Positions 7,702 to 16,531 are shown, numbered from the stretch's first letter. The stretch is 64,000 bases of DNA from Massilia aquatica (GCF_011682045.1 NZ_VVIW01000007.1:124001-188000), one strand, 5' to 3'. Notes: generated from the letters alone by a model not told the origin. Translations and numbers: made by a program.

Positions 7702-8388
7702 ATGGTGGAAGATGCGAGCACATTGGAACGCCCGCGCGACGATGGATTTGCCGGGGTCAAGCTGTCCGGCGACGTCTTTGGCGCACTGATCAACCTGTCC
7801 GGCCGGCGCCGCTTCACCTCGCAGCGGGTGGTGCTGTACGCGGTACTGGCCTCGATGGGGCACGAGGGCGCCGCCGGCACCGCGCGCGAGACACTGGCGC
7901 AGTTTCGCGAAGCGCACCTGACCCTGGTCGAAGGCAAGGGCGGCTTGCCGGGCGTGTTCTGCGCCCAGCTGCGCGACGCCTATTTCGGGGTGCTGCAGGG
8001 CGACCGCGTGATCCGCGACTTCATCGCGCTGGCCGAAGCGACGCTCGACGCCATCGTCGGCGAAGGGCGCGGCGCGCCCGCGCTGCTGGACGAGCTGGTG
8101 CGCAGCGCGACGGCCCTGTTGAGCGTGCTCAACGGGCTGACCCTGGTGTATGAAGAACAATCGAAGCGCCACGCCCAGCTCCAGAAGCGCCAGCTGCAAG
8201 TGATGATGGGCGACATCAAGACCATCGCCAAGCAGGCCCGCATGGTCGCTTTCAATGCCCAGATCGTCGCCGCGCGCGCCGGCCAGGCCGGCAAGGAGTT
8301 TTCGGTGGTGGCCAGCTCGATGACCCTGATCACCGGCGAAATCGACGACCTGGTGCATGAAGCCCTGAACGGCGCGCTGGCCGCCTGA
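7702..8388 (+). CDS. Soluble protein with a chemoreceptor (MCP) signalling-tip motif
   Basis: 228 residues with no membrane segment or signal peptide. The C-terminal ~55 residues match the hairpin-tip region of methyl-accepting chemotaxis proteins: IKTIAKQARMVAFNAQIVAARAGQAGKEFSVVA lines up with the consensus IxxIAxQTNLLALNAAIEAARAGExGRGFAVVA. The rest is a predicted helical region of unknown type, with no HAMP or ligand domain. The start at 7702 has AAGGAG 7 bases upstream, so longer frames are unlikely. It might bind CheA/CheW, or only share the coiled-coil tip. No che genes are nearby. Confidence 0.75.
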   Translation: MVEDASTLERPRDDGFAGVKLSGDVFGALINLSGRRRFTSQRVVLYAVLASMGHEGAAGTARETLAQFREAHLTLVEGKGGLPGVFCAQLRDAYFGVLQGDRVIRDFIALAEATLDAIVGEGRGAPALLDELVRSATALLSVLNGLTLVYEEQSKRHAQLQKRQLQVMMGDIKTIAKQARMVAFNAQIVAARAGQAGKEFSVVASSMTLITGEIDDLVHEALNGALAA

Positions 8389-8405
8389 TGGGCTGAGCCG
8401 CAGCG

Positions 8406-9701
8406 TCAGCGCGCCAGGCGCTGGCCCAGCCAGGTACCCAGGCACAGCAGGGTCAAGGTCGGCGGCAGCCCCCACGGCCCCGGAATGACCGAGGCGTCGC
8501 ACACATACAGGCCGGCCGCGCCGGCTTGCAGATTGGCGTCGACGCCATCGCCGATGCGCACGCTGCCGCCCGGATGCGCGGCGAAATGGCAGCTTTTGAA
8601 GACATGGGTGGCGCCGCAACTGGCCAGGATGGCGCGCGCCATCGCTTCGCCTGCGGCCAATTTGTCGCGGTCAAGCCGGTGCAAGGTCTTGTCGACCCAG
8701 CGCGGCCCGACCGTGCCGCCGGCCTGGTCGGCAATCTTGACCATGACCGAGAGTGTGCGCCGGTGCGCGAACAGGCGGTCGAAACGCCCCGCCTGGGCCG
8801 TGAAAGCCTGGTACATCGGACCGGGCAAGGTCATGTCGGCCAGCGAGATGCCGGCCTCATCCAGACGCAGGCCGGCCGCCATCGGCACCTCGGCGCCACC
8901 GTCGAGCCCGTCAACGGTCCCCATCAGCGCCACCACCGGATCGGTAAACAGGCTGCTGGAGTTGGCGCGCAAGCCGCTGGCGTGCAGCAGGCGCGGACTG
9001 CCGACGCCGCCGCCGGCCAGGATCACCAGCGGCGCCAGCGCCTGTTTAAGCTTGCCTCCCCGCATGTATTCAACCCCGGTTGCCTTGCCGTTGTGCACCA
9101 GCACACGCGTGGCGCGGGCCTGGTCGAGCAAGATGGCGCCGTGGCCGCGGGCCTGGTCTAAAAGATCGCGCGCGCTCCACTTGGCGCCGAACGGGCAGCC
9201 ATAGACGCAACGCCAGCAGCTTGGGCGGCACAGTTGCGGGCGGATCATCTTGTCGAGCTTGCGCCAGTCCAGGCCCAGCGCCAGGGCGCCCTGCATGATG
9301 CGGCGCGCCGCCGGCCCGACCAGCGCATCCGGAAGCGGGCCGATCGGCAGTTCGGCGCGCAAGGCTTGTAAGGCCGGCGCCAGGTCGATGCCGAAGGCGG
9401 CGAAGCGGGTCAGGGGCGGATCGGCGGCGGTGGCGAAATTGATGCTGGAGCTGCCGCCAGCGTTGATGCCCTGCACCAGCAGCGAGGCGTCGCGGTGGAG
9501 AAAGGCGCCCTTGCCGGGAACCGCGCCGATGCGCGCCATCTGGACCAGCGTGCCCTTGAGCGGGGCGGCGCTGCCCTGTTCCAGGATCAGCACGCGCAGG
9601 CCGCGTGCGGCCAGTTCGCGCGCCACGCTGGCGCCGCCGGGCCCGCTGCCGACGACAATCGCGTCGGGCGCGGGGGAGCTGGGGGAGGTGGGCGCTGGCA
9701 T
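8406..9701 (-). CDS. GMC-family FAD-dependent oxidoreductase with a four-cysteine motif
   Basis: 431 residues. The N-terminus has the dinucleotide fold VVGSGPGGASVARELAARG (residues ~16-34) and the GMC segment GINAGGSSSINFA. The C-terminus holds the catalytic-His region (HFAAHPGGSVRIG) and the closing FAD contact (DASVIPGPWGLPPTLT). Cysteines 158, 162, 165 and 169 form C-x3-C-x2-C-x3-C, which might hold an iron-sulfur cluster as in some GMC dehydrogenases. The family oxidises alcohols, sterols or sugars. The substrate here is unknown. It converges on the chemoreceptor-tip gene and is divergent from the small secreted protein. Confidence 0.85.
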   Translation of the reverse strand: MPAPTSPSSPAPDAIVVGSGPGGASVARELAARGLRVLILEQGSAAPLKGTLVQMARIGAVPGKGAFLHRDASLLVQGINAGGSSSINFATAADPPLTRFAAFGIDLAPALQALRAELPIGPLPDALVGPAARRIMQGALALGLDWRKLDKMIRPQLCRPSCWRCVYGCPFGAKWSARDLLDQARGHGAILLDQARATRVLVHNGKATGVEYMRGGKLKQALAPLVILAGGGVGSPRLLHASGLRANSSSLFTDPVVALMGTVDGLDGGAEVPMAAGLRLDEAGISLADMTLPGPMYQAFTAQAGRFDRLFAHRRTLSVMVKIADQAGGTVGPRWVDKTLHRLDRDKLAAGEAMARAILASCGATHVFKSCHFAAHPGGSVRIGDGVDANLQAGAAGLYVCDASVIPGPWGLPPTLTLLCLGTWLGQRLAR

Positions 9702-9891
9702 GGTGCACGAGTATCGGCCGCCGTGGCGGGCCCGTCAACTGGCACAAGCGCGCTTGACGCCTCATCGCGCATTTTTGCTGGCCCAGGTGGCGAAAAATGC
9801 AGTTCGTCGCAATCGGCTGGAGAGTCGGGCGCCGTGTGGTTAAAGTCACACCATACCGCCACGCCACCGAACCCCACACGAGGAGCGCATC

Positions 9892-10098
9892 ATGAACATC
9901 GCCAAGCACATGGAAGCCATTTTTCTTGCCGTCGTCGCCGTCATCGGCGCCAGCACCTTTGCCTCTGCGGGCGCGCCGGCGCCGGTCCAGCGCCACGCGC
10001 CGCTGGCCGCCAGCGCCATGCCCGACGCCGCCATGCCGGTGGTCGTGGTCAGCGCGCGCCGCCTGAGCGCCGCCGAAAAAGCCCGTCTGCCGCAGTAA
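9892..10098 (+). CDS. Small secreted protein of unknown function
   Basis: 68 residues beginning with a hydrophobic signal (FLAVVAVIGASTFASA), leaving about 40 mature residues rich in Ala, Pro and Val and ending in RRLSAAEKARLPQ. GAGGAG lies upstream of the ATG. It is followed after 28 bases by the GIN-domain gene in the same direction, so it is probably the first gene of a three-gene unit. Confidence 0.65.
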   Translation: MNIAKHMEAIFLAVVAVIGASTFASAGAPAPVQRHAPLAASAMPDAAMPVVVVSARRLSAAEKARLPQ

Positions 10099-10126
10099 TC
10101 AAACAACAATCAGCGAAAGACGCACC

Positions 10127-10879
10127 ATGATGGAATTTTTCCAAGCCGGCGCGCTGGCGGCGGCGCTGGCCCTGGCCCCGCTCGCCACGGCTGCCCCGGC
10201 CGACGACAGCGCAAGCGAAACCCGCGCGGTCGACGCCAGCGCGCAGCGCGTCCGGCTCGACGGCGCGATCGACCTGTACCTGCGCCAGGGCGCCGTGCCC
10301 AGGCTGGTCATCAGTGGCGCCCGGCGCGCCCTGGGCGGCATCACCACCGAACAGCACGGCGACACCATCAGCATTGGCGGCGCCGCGCGCGGCAGCCGTG
10401 CGCGCGCCGAGCTGACCCTGCCGAGCCTGCGCGAAGTGGCGTCCGACAGCGTCGGTTCGACCGAGGTCAGCGGCTTCGCGGGCGACGAGCTCGACCTGTC
10501 GCTGGAAGGGGCCGGTTCGATGAAGGTCAACTGCACCTACCGCGTGGTCAGCGCCAGCCTTGGTGGAGTCGGCAGCCTGGACTTGCAGGGCGTAGCCAGC
10601 GAGGGCGTCGAGCTCGATCTGCGCGGAGCGGGATATGCCCGGCTGAACGGTCGCGCCAAGTGGCTCAGGGCCAATCTGGGCGGGCTGGGCGGTCTCGATG
10701 CGCAGCACTTCCAGGTCGACAGCGTGAACCTCGACCTGAACGGCCTGGGCAACGCCACGGTGATGGCGCGCCAGAGCGCCAACCTGCGCGTGAATGGCAT
10801 GGGTTCGGTGACGGTGTACGGCAAGCCGGCCAGCCGCAACGTCAGCGTCGACGGTCTTGGCAAGGTCACCTGGAAATGA
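10127..10879 (+). CDS. GIN-domain (DUF2807) exported protein
   Basis: 250 residues with an N-terminal export signal (GALAAALALAPLATAAPA). The body is a repetitive beta-helix-like sequence: LSLEGAGSMKV, ADLGGVGSLDL-type units, LDLRGAGYARL, LNGLGNATV, VNGMGSVTV and VDGLGKVTW. This G-x-G ladder is the pattern of the putative auto-transporter adhesin head GIN domain, a family probably located in the periplasm or envelope and of unknown role. Its stop overlaps the start of the Sel1 gene by ATGA. Confidence 0.85.
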   Translation: MMEFFQAGALAAALALAPLATAAPADDSASETRAVDASAQRVRLDGAIDLYLRQGAVPRLVISGARRALGGITTEQHGDTISIGGAARGSRARAELTLPSLREVASDSVGSTEVSGFAGDELDLSLEGAGSMKVNCTYRVVSASLGGVGSLDLQGVASEGVELDLRGAGYARLNGRAKWLRANLGGLGGLDAQHFQVDSVNLDLNGLGNATVMARQSANLRVNGMGSVTVYGKPASRNVSVDGLGKVTWK

Positions 10880-11526
10880 GCGGCATGCACGCGCGCCAGG
10901 CCGTCCACGCCCTGCATACCTTGTTCTGTGCGATGCTGTTCGCCGCCAGCCTGCACGGCAACGCGTTCGCCGGTTTTGCCGAGGGCGCCAACGCCTACAA
11001 CGCGCGCGACTATGCGCGCGCGCTGAAAGAAGTCGCGCCGCTGGCCAGGGCTGGGCATGTGGACGCGCAGCATTTGCTCGGGCTCATGTATTACATGGGA
11101 CGCGGCGTCGCGCGCGACTACAAGCAGGCCATGCAGTGGCACCGCAAGGCGGCCGAGCAGGGCAAGGCCGATGCGCAGTATGTGGTGGGCGCCATGTATT
11201 ACACCGGCACGGCGGTGCCGCTCGATCACAAGGCGGCGATCGGCTGGTTCCGCAAGGCCGCCGAGCAGGGCCATGCCGAGGCGCAGCATGCGCTGGGCTT
11301 GATGTACCGCTATCACGCTGCCGGGATGCCGCAGGACAAGGTGCTGGCGTATATGTTGTGGAACCTGGCGGCGGCCAGCGGCAACGCCAACGCCGTGGAG
11401 CAGCGCGCGGCGATCGCCAGGCGCATGACGCAGGAGCAGATCGACGAGGCGCAGGCCATGTCGCGCGCGTGGAAGCCGGGGACGGCGCTGCCGACGCAGT
11501 CGCGCAGCGGGGGCGGCGCGGGGTAG
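10876..11526 (+). CDS. Sel1-repeat (TPR-like) exported protein
   Basis: 216 residues with a signal peptide ending near NAFA. It contains several Sel1-like repeats, for example HLLGLMYYMGRGVARDYKQA, YVVGAMYYTGTAV and HALGLMYRY, with the A-x-x-x-LG-x-M/x-Y-x-x-G spacing of the family. Such solenoids usually bind proteins. Translational coupling with the GIN-domain gene (ATGA overlap) suggests a joint envelope function. The ATG at 10876 is chosen because the upstream frame lies inside the previous gene. Confidence 0.85.
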   Translation: MSGMHARQAVHALHTLFCAMLFAASLHGNAFAGFAEGANAYNARDYARALKEVAPLARAGHVDAQHLLGLMYYMGRGVARDYKQAMQWHRKAAEQGKADAQYVVGAMYYTGTAVPLDHKAAIGWFRKAAEQGHAEAQHALGLMYRYHAAGMPQDKVLAYMLWNLAAASGNANAVEQRAAIARRMTQEQIDEAQAMSRAWKPGTALPTQSRSGGGAG

Positions 11527-11766
11527 GATGGCGCAATTGGGCGCTTTGCTGGACATCACTAGCCAGTGCCAAAGCCAGTCTCGCACGGGCAAAATTTTTT
11601 TGAGGTGACAGGTTGTGCGCGGACTGGGAGGAAAATCAGGCGTTCAAATGAGCTTGATAGTTGCGTATCAATCGCTACAAATGTAAATAGTAGGATTTGC
11701 TGTTCTGATGCTACTGCGAATGCGATTGTCCCGGTGCATCCCTTAACAATGCGTGAAGGAAATTAC

Positions 11767-12039
11767 ATGTCGAAAACTATGCAATTACTTGAAGATCTGG
11801 ATTATCTGCAAAATGCAGGTATGACGGAGGATCATTTGCGCTCTCTACATCATTGGGCCGGGCGTCCAGGGGCAGAAGAGCGAGTCACATTTGAATCCGC
11901 GCGCGACTACTTCGGACAAGGGCGCGAAATGAGAGAGAACAATACCGCTTTCGCGGAAAGACTGCATTTCGTGGCTGATGCACATAAGCGCGACATGTCG
12001 ACACTCGTGGAATTAGCTCTTCGCATTCACCCGATGTGA
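11767..12039 (+). CDS. Unknown small protein at the edge of the accessory island
   Basis: 90 residues, beginning at the ATG at 11767 with GAAGGA upstream. The predicted protein is soluble, mostly helical and rich in charged residues (EDLDYLQNAG, HLRSLHHWAG, FGQGREMRENN). I recognise no family. Base composition is less GC-rich than the core genes around it, so it is probably acquired DNA or the left edge of the island. The 240 bases before it show no clear feature. Confidence 0.55.
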   Translation: MSKTMQLLEDLDYLQNAGMTEDHLRSLHHWAGRPGAEERVTFESARDYFGQGREMRENNTAFAERLHFVADAHKRDMSTLVELALRIHPM

Positions 12040-12113
12040 ATGGGTGGCGGTTGCGGCGGCAGATCTTCATCTCATCATATTCGCTCTGTTGTCCTCAATA
12101 ATAGGGATTCGAT

Positions 12114-12221
12114 ATGGCTGTGTTTGGAAGCCGTTTTAGTTGCGGTGGCGCTTGGTCAGCTGAGCGTCCTGTTTTAATCCCCATCGCTTACGCGAATCAA
12201 GAAGTGATTAAACAGTTATAG
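12114..12221 (+). CDS. Possible 35-residue small ORF
   Basis: An ATG at 12114 preceded by AGGG opens 35 codons ending at TAG 12219-12221, just before the left end of the first IS5 element. The product (starts MAVFGSRFSCGG) has no recognisable motif. It may be chance or the remnant of a longer gene cut by the IS. Confidence 0.25.
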   Translation: MAVFGSRFSCGGAWSAERPVLIPIAYANQEVIKQL

Positions 12222-12239
12222 GTTGCATGGAAACAGCTA

Positions 12240-13452
12240 GGGACGCGCTGATTTATTCCACCACCGATGCCCCCGACGAGACGACGACCTGAGACAATAT
12301 CGAGGTATCCAACCGCCTCGCTACCGATCATGCAAAAGAGTTTTTCTGACCTCGAATACGCTGCCAAGAAGAAGCTGACACGGCGCGACTGTTTTCTCGC
12401 CGAGTCCGCAGAGTAACCCCATGGAGCACGCTGCACAATCTGATTGGACCGTTCTATCCAAAGGTGGTGGGCGACGGCCGTACGCCGATCGGACTGGCGC
12501 GCATGTTGTGCATGTACGTGGCCTAGCAGTGCTTCGGTCTGTCTGACGAAGGCATCGAAGATGCGATCTATGACAGTCAGCCCATTCGCGCATTTGTCGG
12601 TATCGATCTTGGCCTGGAAACCGCGCCCGATTCAACCATGCTGCTCAAGTTCCCCATCTGCTGAATGCCAACGGCCTGACTCGGCAGACCTTTAACACGA
12701 TCAACGGTCGTTTGGCCGAGAAGGGCCTGATGATACGAAGGGACCATCGCGGACGCGACGCTGATCGCCGCGCCACCATCGACCAAGAACGAGGATGGCA
12801 AGCGCGATTCCGAGATGCATCAGTCGAAGAAAGGCAATGACTGGCACTTCGGTATGACGGCTTACATTGGTGTTGATGCGGCATCGGGCCCTATTCATAC
12901 GGTCGTCGGCACTGCCGGCAACGTTTCCGACGTGGCGCAGTCACGTGCGCTGCTGCAGGGCGGCTAGACGGCAGTGCCGGGCGACGCCGGTTACCAGGGC
13001 GTCGAAAAACGGCTAGAAACGTGGGCAAATCGGTGACATGGCACCTCGCCACGAAGCGCGCCAAGCGCAAGGCACTTGGCGCGGAATCGACTGGGTCGCA
13101 AGCTGGAAAAGCTGGAGCACTTGAAGGCCCGCGTCCGCGCGAAAGTGGAGCATCCGTTCCACATCGTCAAAAACCTGTTTCTCCATTGGAAGACGCGCTA
13201 TCGCGGCTTGGACAAGAACACCGCTCAGCTGTTCACGCTGTCCGGCTTTGCCAACTTGGTACTGGCCGGCAGGTAATTGACGAGAACTGAAACCCGAAGT
13301 GCGTCCTGAGCGCTAAAAGACGCAAAGAATACTGCCAATTCGCTGAAAAACCGGCTTTAGCGGGGTCACGAAAGGCGCTTCAAGGTGCCGGCGCAACAGC
13401 GCGGAAAAAAGACGTCGCTGCACCGAAAATCGTTAATTGATCACCGCCTCCC
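12240..13452 (+). mobile_element. Decayed IS5-family insertion sequence (left copy)
   Basis: About 1.2 kb, the usual length for IS5 elements. The left end GGGACGCGCTGATTTATTCC (12240-12259) is matched imperfectly and inverted by the right end, which terminates in TGATCACCGCCTCCC at 13452. The bases outside are CTA on the left and TAA on the right, so no exact target duplication is seen. It holds one broken transposase gene in the same orientation as the right-hand copy at 16449-20316. Confidence 0.75.
12330..13276 (+). pseudogene. IS5-family transposase, disrupted by stops and frameshifts
   Basis: The sequence reads in pieces like an IS5-group transposase: start MQKSFSDLEYAAKKKLTRRD, then QCFGLSDEGIEDAIYDSQPI after an in-frame TAG where CAG is expected, then [49 protein letters not shown], and the C-terminal ARVRAKVEHPFHIVK...RYRGLDKNTAQLFTLSGFANL. 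Several nonsense codons and at least three frame changes separate the pieces, so no active enzyme is expected. Confidence 0.88.
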
Positions 13453-13515
13453 TAAGCCGAAGCAACTCGCATGCTGACCAGTCAAACGGGTTCACGTCCG
13501 TGTCGTGGCGCGTGA

Positions 13516-13839
13516 TTGGGGGTAACGTCGGAGGCACTGGACATATTCGTATCTAACGAATTTCGATGTGTCGCGAGCTTCGTTCAACGAGGCCACCGTA
13601 ATGACCGTGCGATTACTGCTCAGATGTTATTTTTGCACGTATGTACGCCGATGCCCATGAATGAATTCTTTGAAGTATTACTTCTGCGAGACCAAACTGT
13701 GTTAATGCCGAAAGAGCAAAATAAGCATCGAGTGTGTGAAGTTTTTTCTGATTTTATTGAGGTTGGCGCTGACGAAGAAGTATTCCCCTGTGGTATACTT
13801 GTGGGGTGGCAGCGTACGAAAAGCGAGTCGAATATCTAA
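13516..13839 (+). CDS. Possible small gene upstream of the ATPase/HNH module
   Basis: An open frame of up to 107 codons from TTG 13516, or 72 codons from ATG 13624. The AT-rich codon use (tta, gaa, gtt, aat) matches the two downstream genes rather than the IS. The sequence (EFFEVLLLRD, VCEVFSDFIEVGADEEVF) looks like a small folded protein, but I recognise no family. It ends 69 bases before the preferred ATPase start. It could be a third component of the module, a gene remnant, or chance. Confidence 0.4.
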   Translation: MGVTSEALDIFVSNEFRCVASFVQRGHRNDRAITAQMLFLHVCTPMPMNEFFEVLLLRDQTVLMPKEQNKHRVCEVFSDFIEVGADEEVFPCGILVGWQRTKSESNI

Positions 13840-13908
13840 AAAGCTCCACTCCTCAATGTGGTCGCTGTAGTTTCACAAAAATTAATTTCTAAAGAGGAGT
13901 ATAAACTC

Positions 13909-15447
13909 GTGCCTATCACAATCCAAAAATCTTCGAGTGGAGGTCGGACTGCTCCCGGCCACATTGTTTCACTGAATAGTAACAATTGGGATGATTACAG
14001 CTTCAAGACGCTTTTTCGTCTTAGCATTATTGATGAAGTTGGAGGTTGGACTGAAATTGGCGATGTCAAGATTGGTTTTGTCGCTCAACCTCCAAATAGC
14101 TGGACTCTTGAATCGCTAGAAAATTCACAACCAATGCTTGCCGACGGATTTTTCTCGATTGGTCAAGACGAAAGCTATTACGAAAATATCAGTGCGCTTC
14201 CTCCGTTAATTCGGGATGAGTTGTTGGTTGCGATGAGAGATGTTGTATTCGACCCAGAAATAATGAGAATCGCGAAAACGTCTGATGTATTTGGAACATC
14301 TTTGCTTAGGACTGTCTCGTTATCAACCGCGCTAGAGCAGTTTTCCCGTATCTTAGAAGGGGGAGCAGCACTAACGCCATTTCATTTTGGTTACTACAAA
14401 GCTCAAACTCATACTAGCGCCGGTGTTGCTCTAAGGTTTGAGGTTTTGCCAGGCTCCCTGCCATCTACCAATATACATGTTCTAATTGGCCGAAATGGCA
14501 TCGGGAAGACGACCCTTCTTAATAATATGATTTCAAGGTTGGTAGACATGCCTATCTCTGGTGCGGATTTCGGGGATTTTTATGATCTTCAGCTAGAAGA
14601 TACGCCTATCAATAATCAATATTTTACAAGCGTTATTTCTGCCTCGTTCAGTGCCTTTGACCCTTTCACACCGCCCATCGATAAAATAGGCGACAGTGAC
14701 ACTGTGAAATATACCTATATTGGTTTAAAGGAGGTGCATCAGGGAGCCACTGGTCGAGTATCTCGCCACAAAGATATTCATGAATTAGCCAAAGACTTCG
14801 TATCTAGCCTGAACGCATGTTTGAGCTTGCAGAAAAAAAGTGAGCGATGGGTCAAGGCTGTAGAAAGTCTGGAGTCAGATTTAAACTTTGCAGATATGGA
14901 CTTGACTCGGTTAGCTCACTCCGAACCGGGTGACTCTCGAAATGCACTCGCGCATCAGTTCTTTGCGAGAATGAGCTCCGGTCACGCTGTTGTGCTGCTT
15001 ACGCTAACTAAATTGGTAGAGCGGACGGAAGAGAAAACATTAATTTTGATGGATGAACCAGAGAGTCACTTACATCCCCCATTGCTTTCCGCTTTCGTTA
15101 GAGCACTTTCGGCCCTTCTAAAAAATCGTAATGGCGTCGCTATTATTGCTACGCACTCGCCCGTAATTTTGCAGGAAGTCCCAAAGGTTTGTGTGTGGAA
15201 ACTGCGGCGAAATCGCCTAGAGTTAAACGCAGACCGCCCTGATGATGAAACATTTGGTGAAAACGTCGGTACACTGACTCGTGATGTATTTGGCTTAGAG
15301 GTAACTAGTTCTGGTTACCACAGTATTTTGAAGGAAGCAGTCGATTCCGGGGAGTCGATGGACGAGATTATTGAGCGCTTTGCTGGGCAGATTGGCTATG
15401 AAGGTAGAGCACTGTTGCGTGCGCTCATCAAGAATCGAGGTAATTAA
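13909..15447 (+). CDS. AAA/ABC-type ATPase of a Septu-like defence module (PtuA-like)
   Basis: About 512 residues from the GTG at 13909, which has GAGGAG about 9 bases upstream; a frame from 13858 is also open. The ATPase core has Walker A GRNGIGKT (about 194-201), an ABC-signature-like SSGHAVVL (about 356-363), Walker B LILMDEPESHLHP (about 378-390) and ATHSP, the H-switch. This arrangement is that of the overcoming-lysogenization-defect/PtuA type of stand-alone ABC ATPases. The N-terminal ~190 residues are not recognised. The adjacent HNH gene, 2 bases away, makes a Septu-type anti-phage pair the likeliest reading. AT-rich codon use indicates acquisition by transfer. Confidence 0.85.
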   Translation: MPITIQKSSSGGRTAPGHIVSLNSNNWDDYSFKTLFRLSIIDEVGGWTEIGDVKIGFVAQPPNSWTLESLENSQPMLADGFFSIGQDESYYENISALPPLIRDELLVAMRDVVFDPEIMRIAKTSDVFGTSLLRTVSLSTALEQFSRILEGGAALTPFHFGYYKAQTHTSAGVALRFEVLPGSLPSTNIHVLIGRNGIGKTTLLNNMISRLVDMPISGADFGDFYDLQLEDTPINNQYFTSVISASFSAFDPFTPPIDKIGDSDTVKYTYIGLKEVHQGATGRVSRHKDIHELAKDFVSSLNACLSLQKKSERWVKAVESLESDLNFADMDLTRLAHSEPGDSRNALAHQFFARMSSGHAVVLLTLTKLVERTEEKTLILMDEPESHLHPPLLSAFVRALSALLKNRNGVAIIATHSPVILQEVPKVCVWKLRRNRLELNADRPDDETFGENVGTLTRDVFGLEVTSSGYHSILKEAVDSGESMDEIIERFAGQIGYEGRALLRALIKNRGN

Positions 15448-15449
15448 AT

Positions 15450-16313
15450 ATGAGGGTGATGGCTAATCCAACCGATAACGGCGGTGACGTATATGTTCTT
15501 TGTGTAAGCTCTATTGATAACCTTGGATTGAGAGCCAATCTGATAAGCGTAACAAATAAAATTGGAGACATGTGTACCGCATATGTGCAAATAGCTACGC
15601 GGGGAAATTTGTACCAGCTTCCACAGGATCATTCAGACAAAGAAGCGACATACCTCGGGAGCGCACGAAAAAAAGACTTTACGAATGTTTATAGCAACCA
15701 AATGGTTGCAGCAAACAAGCCAGGACGTGCTATTTATGATAGGATTCTAGGCTCTGCACCAGGTGGGAAATGTCCTTTGTGTGGCTTTGGGCAAGCAAAA
15801 ACGTTAGACCACTATTTGCCAAAGTCTAAATACCCGCAATTCGCGGTGTTTCCATCGAATCTGGTCCCCGCATGTTATGAGTGCAATGTCGGTAAGCGTA
15901 ATGGCGTCGCGATTGACCGAGTTGGTCAAAGCATCCACCCATATTTTGACCATTTACTTATCAATGAGCAATGGCTATTTGCTCGCGTGGTTCCAGACCC
16001 TTTTACAATTGAATTTTCCGTCGAGCCGCCGCGACACTGGGAGCGGGATGATGGAGACCGGGTGCGCTCGCATTTTTCGCTTATGGACCTGGAAAAAAGG
16101 TTCAATACGGAAGCGACTGATGAACTTGCCGCTATTCACGGCATCGTTAAGCGTAACGTGTTGCAATATGGATTCACTGCGCAAGACATCAGAGAGGATT
16201 TACTAGCAACAGCTGCTGAACGGCATGCTATTCAAAAAAACTCCTGGCAAACCGCGCTTTATCAAGCTCTCGGAAATAGCGATTGGTATTGCCGGGAGGG
16301 ATACCAGGCGTGA
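15450..16313 (+). CDS. HNH endonuclease of a Septu-like defence module (PtuB-like)
   Basis: 287 residues. A zinc-bound HNH domain occupies about residues 105-150: Cys108-x2-Cys111, the catalytic-region Asp120-His121 (LDHYLPKSKYP), Asn137 (SNLVPAC), then Cys142-x2-Cys145 with Asn146. This is the arrangement in PtuB of Septu systems and related effectors, predicted to cut DNA or RNA once the ATPase partner senses infection. The flanking ~105 and ~137 residues are not recognised. The start at 15450 has GAGG 9 bases upstream and lies 2 bases after the ATPase stop, so the two are co-expressed. Substrate and trigger are unknown. Confidence 0.85.
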   Translation: MRVMANPTDNGGDVYVLCVSSIDNLGLRANLISVTNKIGDMCTAYVQIATRGNLYQLPQDHSDKEATYLGSARKKDFTNVYSNQMVAANKPGRAIYDRILGSAPGGKCPLCGFGQAKTLDHYLPKSKYPQFAVFPSNLVPACYECNVGKRNGVAIDRVGQSIHPYFDHLLINEQWLFARVVPDPFTIEFSVEPPRHWERDDGDRVRSHFSLMDLEKRFNTEATDELAAIHGIVKRNVLQYGFTAQDIREDLLATAAERHAIQKNSWQTALYQALGNSDWYCREGYQA

Positions 16314-16531
16314 GTAGAGAATTTTATTTGTTAACAATTAGGATTTTTTTTCGGCGAGCTTAGAAAACTATGGCAGATTAAGGATTTTTACATATTGGGG
16401 CAAACTATGACTTTGTATGCTAAACTGCATGGGCAGATTGCAGAACTAGAAAAGTGCTGATTTAATCGCTTCTGGTCGCTCGCGCCGGGCCAAGCTCGCA
16501 CAATAGCCTATCCCATTTTCCCGCAGTCACG

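Noticed and set aside
13021-13290. Short plus-strand frame inside the left IS5 copy
   Set aside because: It overlaps the C-terminal part of the broken transposase, which reads in a neighbouring frame; not an independent gene.
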